NCBI GenBank assembly: GCA_963823525.1
Contig: CAWGLW010000006.1
Coordinates: 1,674,001-1,738,000, forward strand
Reading direction: 5' to 3'
DNA: 64,000 bases
DNA from: CAWGLW01 sp963823525
GTDB taxonomy: Bacteria; Pseudomonadota; Gammaproteobacteria; Steroidobacterales; Steroidobacteraceae
Shown here: positions 16,296-25,723 of the stretch, one piece after another
Layout: each line of letters starts with the position of its first letter
Position numbering within the stretch: position 1 is the first letter of the stretch
The notes under the pieces: generated by a model
What the model was told of the DNA's origin: nothing
The model's database searches: none
The model's input: only the letters and a program-made list of their open reading frames with translations
Made by a program: the position numbers and the translations under genes

Positions 16296-16386
16296 ATTGG
16301 CGACCATTGCTGGCGATGGGCTTCAGCCTTGCTTATGCTGAGTCGCTTCCGACGGTCAGGGGTCGCGCCAGGTTTCCCGCGCTCAG

Positions 16387-17127
16387 ATGCCTTTCAAGGA
16401 TCATTTCTCAAAGCAGTCGTCCGCCTATGGGCGCTACCGGCCGTCCTATCCGTCGGAGTTGATCGAGTACATCGCGGGGCGGGCACCCGATCACGGGCTG
16501 GCGGTTGACTGTGCAACCGGTAATGGCCAGGCGGCTGTGGCGCTGGCCGGGTCATTTGAGCGGGTGCTGGCCATCGACGGCAGCTTTTCCCAACTGGGCC
16601 GCGCGGTCGCGCATGAGCGAATCGTCTATGGCGTTGCGCTCGCTGAGCGATTGCCCCTGCGCGATGCATCAGCCGGGCTGGTTGCAGCGGCTCAAGCGGC
16701 GCACTGGTTTGAACCCGAACCGTTCTACCAGGAGTGCCGGCGGGTCCTCAAACCGGGCGGTGTGGTTGCGCTGTGGGGTTACGGACTGTTCCGGGTCGGC
16801 GGGACCATCGATGCGATCATCGACCACCTGTACGTGAACACGCTGGGCCGATTCTGGCCAGCCGAGCGTCGCTACGTGGACGACGCCTATCGCAGCCTGC
16901 CTTTTCTCGTCCCGGAAGAATCGGTGCCGGCATTCTCGATGACGGCGTTCTGGAGCCGGGAGGACGTGATTGGGTACCTCGCAACCTGGTCGGCCGTGCA
17001 GCGTTTCCAGGATGCGCTGGGTCTGGACCCGCTGGCCGGGCTGCGCGCAGAGCTCGCGGCGGCATGGCCCGACGGCGCCGGGCGCCGCATCCGCTGGCCC
17101 GTTCATCTTCGTCTGGGGCGTATCTGA
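16387..17127 (+). CDS. Class I SAM-dependent methyltransferase
   Basis: A 246-residue methyltransferase with the Rossmann-like fold. Motif I is AVDCATGNGQAAVAL (about residues 39-53), with the acidic SAM-ribose ligand in VLAIDGSFSQL. Motif III/IV is DASAGLVAAAQAAHWFEPEPF, and RRVLKPGGVVALWGYG is the post-motif helix-strand. This resembles the group of trans-aconitate/thiol methyltransferase-like proteins found in bacteria and yeast (Crg1/Tmt1), which methylate small carboxylic acids. The substrate is unknown. No strong ribosome site precedes the ATG. It stands alone between a terminator and the M13 peptidase gene. Confidence 0.87.
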   Translation: MPFKDHFSKQSSAYGRYRPSYPSELIEYIAGRAPDHGLAVDCATGNGQAAVALAGSFERVLAIDGSFSQLGRAVAHERIVYGVALAERLPLRDASAGLVAAAQAAHWFEPEPFYQECRRVLKPGGVVALWGYGLFRVGGTIDAIIDHLYVNTLGRFWPAERRYVDDAYRSLPFLVPEESVPAFSMTAFWSREDVIGYLATWSAVQRFQDALGLDPLAGLRAELAAAWPDGAGRRIRWPVHLRLGRI

Positions 17128-17205
17128 TTGTTTATACTGGACGATTAACGCCACCGGCCCGGGCTGATCGGTCCGGCCGTCGCAACCGAAGCATGGAGTA
17201 ACCGG

Positions 17206-19272
17206 ATGAAGCCTCAGTATCTTGCTCTTGTCACCTCGATTGTACTGATCGCGGGCGCCTCTGCTGCCCGGGCTGCCAATACCCAGTCCACGGCGGCCGA
17301 CCCGGCAAACCAGGCGGCCCTGTCGAAGTCTGGTGTGATCCTGGCGAATTTCGATCGGAGCGTCCGTCCGCAGGACGACCTCTACCGATTCATCAATGGC
17401 TCGTGGCTGAAGGCAACGGAGATCCCGGAGGACAAGTCGAACTACGGGACGTTCACGGTTTTACAGGACAACGTCGAAACCAATCTCAGGGTCATCGCCG
17501 ACGAGGCCGCTGCGGCCCGCGCGCCGGCCGGCAGCGAAAAGCAACTGGTGGGCGATTTCTATGCAAGTTTCATGGATGAAGCCCGGGTAGAAAAACTCGG
17601 GATCAAGCCGCTGGCCGGTGAGTTTGCCAGGATCGACGCAATCGCTGACGGCGAAGATCTGGTTGATTACTTCGGTCACGCGCAGCGCATCGGTGTACTC
17701 AACCCGATCGGCGCGACGATCATGCCCGACGCAAAGGACCCGGATACCTATACCGTCTGGGTGGACCAGTCCGGGCTGGCGATGCCGGATCGAGACTACT
17801 ACCTGGATGAGGACGAACGCTTTGTCGAGATGCGCGCGAAGTACCAGAGCTACATTGCGCAGCTCTTTGCGATGTCCGGACGCGAGGATGCCGATGCGGT
17901 GGCCAAACGGCTGATCGACCTGGAGACCCGGCTGGCCCGGGCTTCGTGGGCGCAGGTGGACCTGCGCGATGTCGACAAGGTCTATAACCCGTACAATATC
18001 GCGGGCGCGGACAAGATCACGCCGAATCTCGATTGGAATCAATGGCTCGGCGCAACCGGAATCGTCGGTCATGACCATATCGTGGTGGGGCAGCCGAGTT
18101 ATTTTGAAGAACTCTCGCGCGCCATCGACGACGTGCCGATCGAGACCTGGAAGGACTACCTGAGGCTCCGCCTGGTGGACGGCTTTGCGCCCTTCCTCAG
18201 TGATGCCTACGTGCAGGCGCATTTCGACTTTCATGGCCGGACGATTTCCGGTACGCCCGAATTGCAGCCACGCTGGAAGCGCGGCCTCGCCCAGGCGGAA
18301 GCCGCAATGGGTGACCTGCTCGGCAAGGTTTACGTGGAGAAGCATTTTCCGCCGCAGGCAAAGCACCGAATGGATGAGCTCGTCGCCAACCTGTTGACGG
18401 CCTACGGCCGCTCAATCGACCGCCTGGACTGGATGGGCCCGGAAACGCGCAAGGAGGCGCATGCCAAGCTCAAGAACTTCACGGTCAAGATCGGCTACCC
18501 GGACAAGTGGAAGGAATACCCGGGCCTGAAAATCAGCCGCGATGACCTGTTTGGCAACGTGATGCGTGCTCTGGAAGTTGATCACGCGCGTGAGGTCGGC
18601 AAACTCGGCAAGCCGATCGACAAGACCGAGTGGTTCATGTCGCCACAGACCGTCAATGCGTACTACAACCCGCTCGCCAACGAGATCGTATTCCCGGCTG
18701 CGATCCTGCAACCACCGTTTTTCGATATGTACGCCGATGATGCCGTCAATTACGGCGGCATCGGATCCGTGATTGGTCACGAGATCAGCCACGGGTTCGA
18801 CGACCAGGGGCGCAAGTTCGACGGAAAAGGCGTGCTTAGGGACTGGTGGACCGAGGCGGACAATACGCGATTCCAGGCCCTTGCCGACAGGCTCGTCGCC
18901 CAGTACTCGGCCTTCAGCCCGTTACCGGACATGAACGTCAATGGTCAATTGACGCTTGGCGAGAATATCGGCGACCTTTCCGGTATGGCGATCGCTTACC
19001 AGGCTTACGAGATCGCGCTCGAAGGTAAGCCGGCGCCGGTGCTCGACGGGTTTTCCGGGCCGCAGCGTTTCTTTATTGGCTGGGGCCAGGTCTGGGCCCG
19101 AAAATACCGTGACGATGAGCTGCGCCGTCGGCTGTTGATCGATCCACACAGCCCCAGCGAGTACCGGTGCAACGGCATCGTGAGGAACCTGCCAGCCTTC
19201 GTGGAGGCCTTTGACGTAAATGCGGGTGACGGCTTGTACCTGGAGCCGGCGGATCGCGTGAAGATCTGGTAG
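17206..19272 (+). CDS. Secreted M13-family zinc metallopeptidase (neprilysin/PepO-like)
   Basis: A 688-residue endopeptidase with a cleavable signal peptide (about residues 1-23, ending ARA-AN), so it acts in the periplasm or outside. The zinc site HEISH is at residues 525-529 with the third ligand Glu in ENIGD at 586-590, and NAYYNP upstream gives the substrate-binding Asn-Ala-Tyr motif. The C-terminal CNGIVRN and closing RVKIW match the family, including the usual Cys. It is similar in length to bacterial PepO-like enzymes (630-700). It probably degrades small peptides. A GGAG site lies before the ATG. It is not coupled to the LemA genes that follow 93 bases later. Confidence 0.95.
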   Translation: MKPQYLALVTSIVLIAGASAARAANTQSTAADPANQAALSKSGVILANFDRSVRPQDDLYRFINGSWLKATEIPEDKSNYGTFTVLQDNVETNLRVIADEAAAARAPAGSEKQLVGDFYASFMDEARVEKLGIKPLAGEFARIDAIADGEDLVDYFGHAQRIGVLNPIGATIMPDAKDPDTYTVWVDQSGLAMPDRDYYLDEDERFVEMRAKYQSYIAQLFAMSGREDADAVAKRLIDLETRLARASWAQVDLRDVDKVYNPYNIAGADKITPNLDWNQWLGATGIVGHDHIVVGQPSYFEELSRAIDDVPIETWKDYLRLRLVDGFAPFLSDAYVQAHFDFHGRTISGTPELQPRWKRGLAQAEAAMGDLLGKVYVEKHFPPQAKHRMDELVANLLTAYGRSIDRLDWMGPETRKEAHAKLKNFTVKIGYPDKWKEYPGLKISRDDLFGNVMRALEVDHAREVGKLGKPIDKTEWFMSPQTVNAYYNPLANEIVFPAAILQPPFFDMYADDAVNYGGIGSVIGHEISHGFDDQGRKFDGKGVLRDWWTEADNTRFQALADRLVAQYSAFSPLPDMNVNGQLTLGENIGDLSGMAIAYQAYEIALEGKPAPVLDGFSGPQRFFIGWGQVWARKYRDDELRRRLLIDPHSPSEYRCNGIVRNLPAFVEAFDVNAGDGLYLEPADRVKIW

Positions 19273-19365
19273 CCGATTTGAGGTAGCGGACCGATGATAT
19301 AGTTCTTGCCGGATACTGAGCCGCTCGGTTCCGGTCGGGTTCAAACTTTCGACGGAGATTGCCTC

Positions 19366-19968
19366 ATGCGCACACTAAGGATTGCCGCGCTCGTCCTGGC
19401 GAGCTTTTTTCTTTCGGCCTGCGGCTACAACCAGTTGCAGGTCCAGGATGAGCAGGTGAAGTCCGCCTGGTCAGAGGTTCTGAATCAGTACCAGCGTCGT
19501 GCCGACCTGATCCCGAATCTCGTCAACACCGTCAAGGGTTACGCGAGCCAGGAAAAAGAGGTGCTCACGCAGGTCACCGAGGCGCGCGCAAAGGCCTCGT
19601 CGATCCAGGTCAACGCGGACGATCCGGCGTCGCTGGCTGCGTTTCAGTCAGCGCAGGGCGAACTCAGTGGCGCCCTTTCACGGCTTCTGGTCACCGTTGA
19701 AAATTACCCGGACCTGAAGTCGGATCAGAATTTCCGCGATCTCCAGGCGCAGCTCGAGGGCACCGAGAACCGCATTACCGTGGCGCGCAATCGTTACATC
19801 CAGGCCGTCCAGGACTACAACGTGACCGTGCGGCAGTTCCCGACCAACCTGACAGCGATGTTGTTTGGCTACAAGGTCAAGCCTAACTTCTCGGTCGAGA
19901 ACGAAGCGGCGATCTCCAGGCCGCCGACCGTGGATTTCGGTGGGACACCTGAGCCGACGACCAACTGA
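19366..19968 (+). CDS. LemA family lipoprotein
   Basis: A 200-residue LemA protein. A lipoprotein signal (lipobox LSAC with Cys at about residue 19) anchors it to a membrane, and the core NQYQRRADLIPNLVNTVKGY is the family hallmark. The remaining part is a helical bundle (GALSRLLVTVENYPDLKS, NRITVARNRYIQAVQDYN). LemA proteins are envelope-associated and of unknown biochemical function, and are regularly followed by TPM-domain genes, as here. An ATG 60 bases upstream in frame would spoil the signal peptide, so 19366 is chosen, supported by GGAGA. It is the first gene of a LemA-TPM-TPM unit. Confidence 0.93.
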   Translation: MRTLRIAALVLASFFLSACGYNQLQVQDEQVKSAWSEVLNQYQRRADLIPNLVNTVKGYASQEKEVLTQVTEARAKASSIQVNADDPASLAAFQSAQGELSGALSRLLVTVENYPDLKSDQNFRDLQAQLEGTENRITVARNRYIQAVQDYNVTVRQFPTNLTAMLFGYKVKPNFSVENEAAISRPPTVDFGGTPEPTTN

Positions 19969-20008
19969 TGAACCGCGCGTCGCTGGCGGCAGCGGCGCGC
20001 CTTTCCAG

Positions 20009-20923
20009 ATGATCACTCTGCCCACACGCTGGCTGTGCACGACGACCGCGGGACTGTTGGCGGCGCTGGCGCTGATTGCGGCGCCTGTCCTGGCGCAGCC
20101 GATTGTCGCCGTGCCACCGCTCACGGCTCCGATCACGGACCTCACCGGAACGCTTACCCCGGACCAGGTAGCAGCGCTCGATGCAAAGCTGCGCGCGTTC
20201 GAACGCAGCAAGGGCAGCCAGGTCGCCGTGCTGATCCTCTCGAGCACTGAACCCGAGGGTATCGAACAGTATGCATTGCGTGTGGCCGAGTCATGGAAGC
20301 TGGGCCGTGAGGGTATCGACGACGGCGCACTGCTGCTCGTGGCGTTGAATGATCGCAAGCTGCGTATCGAAGTCGGCTACGGACTGGAAGGAGCAATGCC
20401 CGATGCAATCGCCAATCGCATCATCGACGAAGACATCGTTCCTCAGTTCCGGCGCGGTGACGTCTACGGTGGCATTTCGACTGGCGTTGACCGGATGTTG
20501 CGGGTCATCGAGGGCGAGCCCCTGCCGGAACCGGAGCTGAGGTCGCCCGCGCAGGGCGTGCCTGGTCTTTTCTCTCTGCTGCCGTTCCTGCTGATCTTTG
20601 CGATGATCGGTGGCGGTGTCTTCAGGCGCATGTTCGGTCGTGTCGGCGGTGCGCTCGCAACCGGCGGGCTGGTGGGTTTCCTGGTGTGGTTCCTGATCGG
20701 GGTACTCGGTCTTTCGCTCGGCGCAGGCCTCATCGCGTTCCTGTTCGCTCTTGGTGGCGGGGGCGGCTCCGGTGGCGGTGACGGCTGGGCCAGTCGCCGG
20801 CGTCACGCTGGCTGGGGGTTCCCGGGTGGTTATGGCGGGGGCCGTATCGGAGGCGGCGGCTTTGGCGGTTTCGGTGGCGGCGGCGGTGGCTTTGGCGGCG
20901 GCGGCGCGTCCGGGGGCTGGTGA
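20009..20923 (+). CDS. TPM-domain (YgcG-type) membrane protein with glycine-rich tail
   Basis: A 304-residue protein with an N-terminal signal peptide (to about residue 30, LAQP). The TPM domain covers about residues 38-165 with ITDLTGTLTPDQVAALDAKL, GSQVAVLILSS, GIDDGALLLVALNDRKLRIEVGYGLEG and RGDVYGGI. Two hydrophobic segments follow (FSLLPFLLIFAMIGGGVF and a second near residues 225-265), then a tail of Gly-Phe-Gly repeats. TPM domains occur in plant thylakoid TLP18.3 (acid phosphatase, PSII repair); the bacterial role is unknown. It sits 40 bases after lemA and lacks a clear ribosome site. The tail is a low-complexity region encoded by GGC repeats. Confidence 0.88.
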   Translation: MITLPTRWLCTTTAGLLAALALIAAPVLAQPIVAVPPLTAPITDLTGTLTPDQVAALDAKLRAFERSKGSQVAVLILSSTEPEGIEQYALRVAESWKLGREGIDDGALLLVALNDRKLRIEVGYGLEGAMPDAIANRIIDEDIVPQFRRGDVYGGISTGVDRMLRVIEGEPLPEPELRSPAQGVPGLFSLLPFLLIFAMIGGGVFRRMFGRVGGALATGGLVGFLVWFLIGVLGLSLGAGLIAFLFALGGGGGSGGGDGWASRRRHAGWGFPGGYGGGRIGGGGFGGFGGGGGGFGGGGASGGW

Positions 20924-20928
20924 GCATC

Positions 20929-21432
20929 ATGGACTGGAGACGCTGGTTTCGGCACTTGTTTGCGACCCGACGCACCTTGAACCGGGCGTTTCCACCGAGC
21001 ACGCTCGACGCGATCGAGGCGGAGATTGCGAGGTCCGAGGCGCTGCACGACGGCGAGATTCGTTTCGCGGTGGAAAGTGCGCTGGAGCCTGGCGAGATAT
21101 GGCACGCGAAGACGCCGCGCGAACGGGCAATGGAAGTATTTGCGGGACTGGGTGTCTGGGACACCGGGTCAAATAACGGAGTCCTGGTCTACGTTCTGTT
21201 TGTCGACCACGATGTTGAGATCGTGGCCGACCGAGGTTACAACGGTCGCGTGACGCACGAGCAATGGGCCGCGGTCTGTTCTCAGATGCAGCAATGTTTC
21301 CGCAAAGGTGAGTTTGAAGCGGGTTCGGTGGCCGGCGTGCGAGCGATCAATAAATTGATTGTTCCTCTCTATCCGCCCGTGTCCGGGCCGCGAAAAGCCG
21401 ACGAACTTCCGAACCGGCCCACGCTGCTTTAG
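20929..21432 (+). CDS. TPM-domain protein, second copy (no signal peptide)
   Basis: A 167-residue protein carrying a shorter, divergent TPM domain: HDGEIRFAVESALEPGEIW, NGVLVYVLFVDHDVEIVADRGYNG and FRKGEFEAGSVAGVRAIN align with the preceding TPM protein. It has no signal peptide or membrane segment, so it probably stays in the cytoplasm or binds the inner face through a partner. The ATG at 20929 (GGTGA site upstream) is chosen; a GTG at 20920 overlapping the previous stop is an alternative. LemA followed by two TPM proteins is a recurrent gene set in proteobacteria, which suggests one complex at the envelope. Confidence 0.85.
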   Translation: MDWRRWFRHLFATRRTLNRAFPPSTLDAIEAEIARSEALHDGEIRFAVESALEPGEIWHAKTPRERAMEVFAGLGVWDTGSNNGVLVYVLFVDHDVEIVADRGYNGRVTHEQWAAVCSQMQQCFRKGEFEAGSVAGVRAINKLIVPLYPPVSGPRKADELPNRPTLL

Positions 21433-21464
21433 CTCCGGTTCACGCATCGCATGGAGTGGTGTCA

Positions 21465-22652
21465 ATGAGACTTCTAACGCGGCGAAGCCCGAGTCGGGGT
21501 AGCCTTTTTCTCGGTCTGGCGCTGGCGCTGGCGCTGGGTGGCTGCAGTGTATTTGAGCCGCAGACGTCGGCAGACGGGAAGCTCTCAGGCGCCGGACGCG
21601 GCGCTCAGCCAGCCCTGGAACCGCCACTGGCTACGCATTCCTTTTTGCTCGATTCGCAGGAGAGCGGTGTCGTAGGACAGTTGCAGGCGACCTATGCCCG
21701 GCATGAGGACACACTGAGCGACCTGGCGCGGCGGTTCAATCTCGGCTACGACGAGATCGTGCGGGCCAATCCGGGCGTCGATCCCTGGTTGCCGGGCGAG
21801 GGTACGCGCATCGTATTGCCGACTCAGTTCGTGCTTCCCGATGCGCCGCGAACGGGTATCGTCATCAATGTTGCGGCGCTCAGGATGTTTTACTTCCCGA
21901 AGCCGGCCAAGGGAGAACAACCGGTGGTGGTGACCCATCCCATTGGTATCGGCAAGGTGGGGTGGGCGACACCCGTCGGAAAGACCAAAGTCGTTGCCAA
22001 GCGCAAGGATCCCACCTGGACACCACCGGATTCCGTTCGCCGGGAGCACGCCAAGAAGGGCGACATCCTGCCGGCTGTCGTTCCGGCCGGCCCGGACAAT
22101 CCGCTGGGCGCGTATGCGATGCGGCTGGGCTGGACGAGTTACCTGATCCACGGAACCAATAAGCCGGCCGGCGTCGGTATGCGTGTCAGCCATGGCTGCA
22201 TCCGCATGTATCCTGAGGACATTGAAGCGATATTCGGCGACGTACCCGTCGGAACCCCGGTCCGGGTGGTCAATCAGCCCGTGCTGTATCGCTGGCAGGA
22301 TGACAGTCTCTATGTGCAGGCGTATCCACCACTTGCAAAGAAGGGTGCACCGGCCGAATCGGTTGAGCGCAATGAGTTTAGCGATGCCCTCGCCAGTGCC
22401 ATGTGGCAGGTTGCCAAGCCGAATGGTGGGTTCCTGGAGCTGGAGTTGACACAGTCCGTGGTCGAAGAAGCCCGTGGCATTGCGGTCCCGGTATCGGGTC
22501 GCGGAATGACGATGGACAGCTTCCTCGCGTCAGCAAGACCGGTTGAAAATGTCGTCCCACGGGGCGCGACCTGGGTGGATAAGGAATCGGAAGTCGAAGC
22601 GGTGGACTCGCCGCAACCCGTTGCCGCCTCGGATGCCCGGCGCGACCGCTGA
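21465..22652 (+). CDS. L,D-transpeptidase (YkuD/ErfK family) lipoprotein with LysM domain
   Basis: A 395-residue envelope enzyme. The N-terminus is a lipoprotein signal (LALGGCS). A LysM peptidoglycan-binding domain follows (YARHEDTLSDLARRFNLGYDEIVRANPGV), then the YkuD catalytic domain with IHGTNKPAGVGMRVSHGCIRM; the nucleophile is Cys at about residue 245, with His in HGTN and SHG. Such enzymes form 3-3 cross-links in peptidoglycan or attach Lpp-like lipoproteins. The C-terminal 120 residues (beyond RWQDDSLYVQAYPP) are an extension also seen in ErfK/YbiS proteins. A GGAG site lies 8 bases before the ATG. It follows the LemA-TPM genes after 32 bases and may be co-transcribed. Confidence 0.93.
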   Translation: MRLLTRRSPSRGSLFLGLALALALGGCSVFEPQTSADGKLSGAGRGAQPALEPPLATHSFLLDSQESGVVGQLQATYARHEDTLSDLARRFNLGYDEIVRANPGVDPWLPGEGTRIVLPTQFVLPDAPRTGIVINVAALRMFYFPKPAKGEQPVVVTHPIGIGKVGWATPVGKTKVVAKRKDPTWTPPDSVRREHAKKGDILPAVVPAGPDNPLGAYAMRLGWTSYLIHGTNKPAGVGMRVSHGCIRMYPEDIEAIFGDVPVGTPVRVVNQPVLYRWQDDSLYVQAYPPLAKKGAPAESVERNEFSDALASAMWQVAKPNGGFLELELTQSVVEEARGIAVPVSGRGMTMDSFLASARPVENVVPRGATWVDKESEVEAVDSPQPVAASDARRDR

Positions 22653-22758
22653 AGCGCACTTACGCCGTCTTGCAGGGCGAACCGGTTTGGGTTTTCACAC
22701 CCGGCCTGGCCGGGCTCGCCTATGATTCGGGCACCTGGGTCGTCCCGCGTGGAGCACC

Positions 22759-23972
22759 ATGAGCAGGCCGGATAGAAATTCAACCCCGGAAGCGAACGCC
22801 GGTTCTTCGCGCGGACTTCCGGCAGGCCGCTATACCGACCCGGAATTCTTCCGGCTCGAGCGCGATCAGATCCTGCTGTGCAGCTGGCAGCTCGTGTGCC
22901 ATGTCTCTGATCTTCCGGGTCCCGGTACTGCAATGCGGTTCGATTTCATGGGCCGCTCCGCGCTCGTGCTGCGCGCGAACGACGGGGGCATTCGCGCATT
23001 CCTGAATGTCTGCCGTCATCGGGGTTCGCGGCTGATCGACGGGGATCCGGACACGCAGCTGGCCTACTGCATCGACGGCAAGATTCGATGCCCCTACCAC
23101 GCATGGGTCTACGATGATCGCGGCCACCTGGTGCACGTCCCGCGCGAGGTGCACTATCCTGGCCTGGAGCGCGGGGCACTGGGCCTGCACGAGATCGCGC
23201 TCGAGACCTGGCTCGGCTTCGTGTTCATCGCTTTCGAGCCGCCTTCCGGTACGGTCGCGGATCTGCTTGGCCCCTGCACCTCGGAACTTGAACCGTATCG
23301 GTTCCCAGATATGCGCCGAATCAGTGTGCCGCGGCTGCGTCCGCGCCGGGCCAACTGGAAGGTCATCTGCGAGAACTACCTTGATTCGTATCACCTGGCC
23401 GTTGCGCATCCGACGCTGAAACAGGTGGTCGGCAGAAGCTACAGCTTCGAGGATCGCGGGGCCGCGATGCGAATCACGGGTGAGATTGATGCAGCTTGCG
23501 CACGCAACTGGTCTGCGCGCGCGTATGCACGCTGGCTCCCCGACCAGGCGCAGTTGCCGCCGGCCCGCCGGCGCCTGTGGGCTTACTATTTCATCTGGCC
23601 AAACCTCGCCCTGGATGTGTACCCGGACCAGATCGACTTCATGCAGATGTTGCCGACGGACAGCGGTGAAACCGTGATTCGCGAGATTGCCTACGCGTTG
23701 CCCGACACGCGACGTGAAATGCGCCTGGTGCGCTACCTGAACTGGCGGGTCAACCGGCAGGTCAGCAAAGAAGATCAACGCCTGGTCGAGCGCATGCAGC
23801 TCGGGCTCGCCGGTGAGGCGTATGAACCCGGGCCGATTGCCGATGACGAGGACGGTTTGCGCTGGTTTACGGCGCGGGCGCTCCGAAGCGCTCCGGGTGC
23901 GGGCGGCGGACAGGCACTCGCATCGGCACGTCAAGGCGCCACGGCAAGGCGCAAACCACGGCGGCGCATGAA

Positions 23973-23976
<4 letters not shown>
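22759..23976 (+). CDS. Rieske (2Fe-2S) aromatic-ring-hydroxylating-type oxygenase, alpha subunit
   Basis: A 405-residue Rieske non-heme iron oxygenase. The Rieske cluster ligands are in NVCRHRGSRL (C, H) and RCPYHAWVYD (C, H). The mononuclear iron site begins with ENYLDSYHLAVAHP, giving the bridging Asp and the two His ligands; the third acidic ligand is expected near the C-terminal third. A long tail of about 25 residues is very basic (RRKPRRRMK). No ferredoxin, reductase or beta subunit gene is nearby, so electrons must come from elsewhere. The substrate is unknown; relatives act on aromatic acids, quaternary amines or sterol-like compounds. Its stop overlaps the rhomboid start (ATGA). Confidence 0.92.
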
Positions 23977-24674
<698 letters not shown>

Positions 24675-24689
24675 CCGGCCGTCGACGGA

Positions 24690-25646
24690 TCATGCGGCCG
24701 GCGGTCCCGCCGCCGGGCTGGCCATCCGCGCAGCACGGGAGCCGAGGGCCGTCGTCATTGAGCCGGCGACGACCATCAGCGAGCCGATGACGTTGAGCAG
24801 CGTGAGACTCTCCATCTCGGCAATCGCTGGCCAGAACACTGCGCCAAGTTGCATGGCCAGCATCGTGAACAGCGGCGCCAGCGTGACGACCGCGCTCACC
24901 CTGGAGACTTCCCAGTGCTCGAGTGCCTCTGCGAAACAACCGTAGGCAACCACGGTGTTGATGCAGCAGAAAGCCAGCATCGACAATTGCAGCGTATTGA
25001 GCCTGGACAGTTCCCCCGGGTGCGCTGGTGGCAGCAGCACAAGGGTTGCGCCGACGTAGAGCATCAGCAGTACCTGTTCCGACGCGAGCTGATTGAGCAT
25101 TTGTTTCTGAGCCAGCCCGTAGACCGCCCAGGTCAGCGCCGCGCCGACCATCAGCAGCACGCCGAGCCCGATGCCGCTTTGAGTTGACATAATCTCGGCC
25201 AGGCGGTCATTAAAGAACAGCAGCAACCCCGCAACGAACACCACGACACCAGCCCACTGCAGCCCGGAGAGGCGTTCCCGGAAAACGAGCACGCCGCCAA
25301 AGAGCAGGAAGACGGGCGCAAGCTGAATGAGAACCTGGGCGCCGGTGGGATTCATCCGATCGAGCGCCAGCGGGTACAGGACATAGTTGGCGCACAGTCC
25401 GACCAGTGCCGCCGCGTACAGCAGCCAGCTGCGCCGGTTCAATCCGGAGACCCTCGGCAGACGACGGCGCATGGCCAGGTACAGGCCGAGCGCGACGCTG
25501 GCCGTGGAAAACCGGTACCAGGTGATCGTGAAGGCGTCCATGTCCTGCAGTACGATCTTCAGGGCGATCGGCAACAGGCCCCAGAGCAGCGCGGTGGTCA
25601 GCGCCAGGACGAGACCGAACTTCCATTGACCAGACGTGGCGTGCAT
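24690..25646 (-). CDS. DMT superfamily transporter (EamA domains)
   Basis: A 318-residue ten-helix membrane protein with two EamA repeats. Repeat 1 includes LTTALLWGLLPIALKIVLQDMDAF and the conserved helix-end MNPTGAQVLIQLAPVFLLFGGVLVFRE (the ERL after it is typical); repeat 2 has TWAVYGLAQKQ and LEHWEVSRVSAVVTLAPLFTMLAMQL. These proteins export amino acids, nucleotides or other metabolites. The ATG at 25646 begins MHATSGQWKFG; the frame is open further upstream, but that part is not hydrophobic. The substrate is unknown. It diverges from the tail-sheath gene, leaving a 77-base promoter region. Confidence 0.9.
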   Translation of the reverse strand: MHATSGQWKFGLVLALTTALLWGLLPIALKIVLQDMDAFTITWYRFSTASVALGLYLAMRRRLPRVSGLNRRSWLLYAAALVGLCANYVLYPLALDRMNPTGAQVLIQLAPVFLLFGGVLVFRERLSGLQWAGVVVFVAGLLLFFNDRLAEIMSTQSGIGLGVLLMVGAALTWAVYGLAQKQMLNQLASEQVLLMLYVGATLVLLPPAHPGELSRLNTLQLSMLAFCCINTVVAYGCFAEALEHWEVSRVSAVVTLAPLFTMLAMQLGAVFWPAIAEMESLTLLNVIGSLMVVAGSMTTALGSRAARMASPAAGPPAA

Positions 25647-25723
25647 CGATGTGGCAGGCAGTGGGCGGCCAAGGATACTAGAACTTGTGATAACGTTCGG
25701 CGATTGAAGGGGGAGACACCTCA

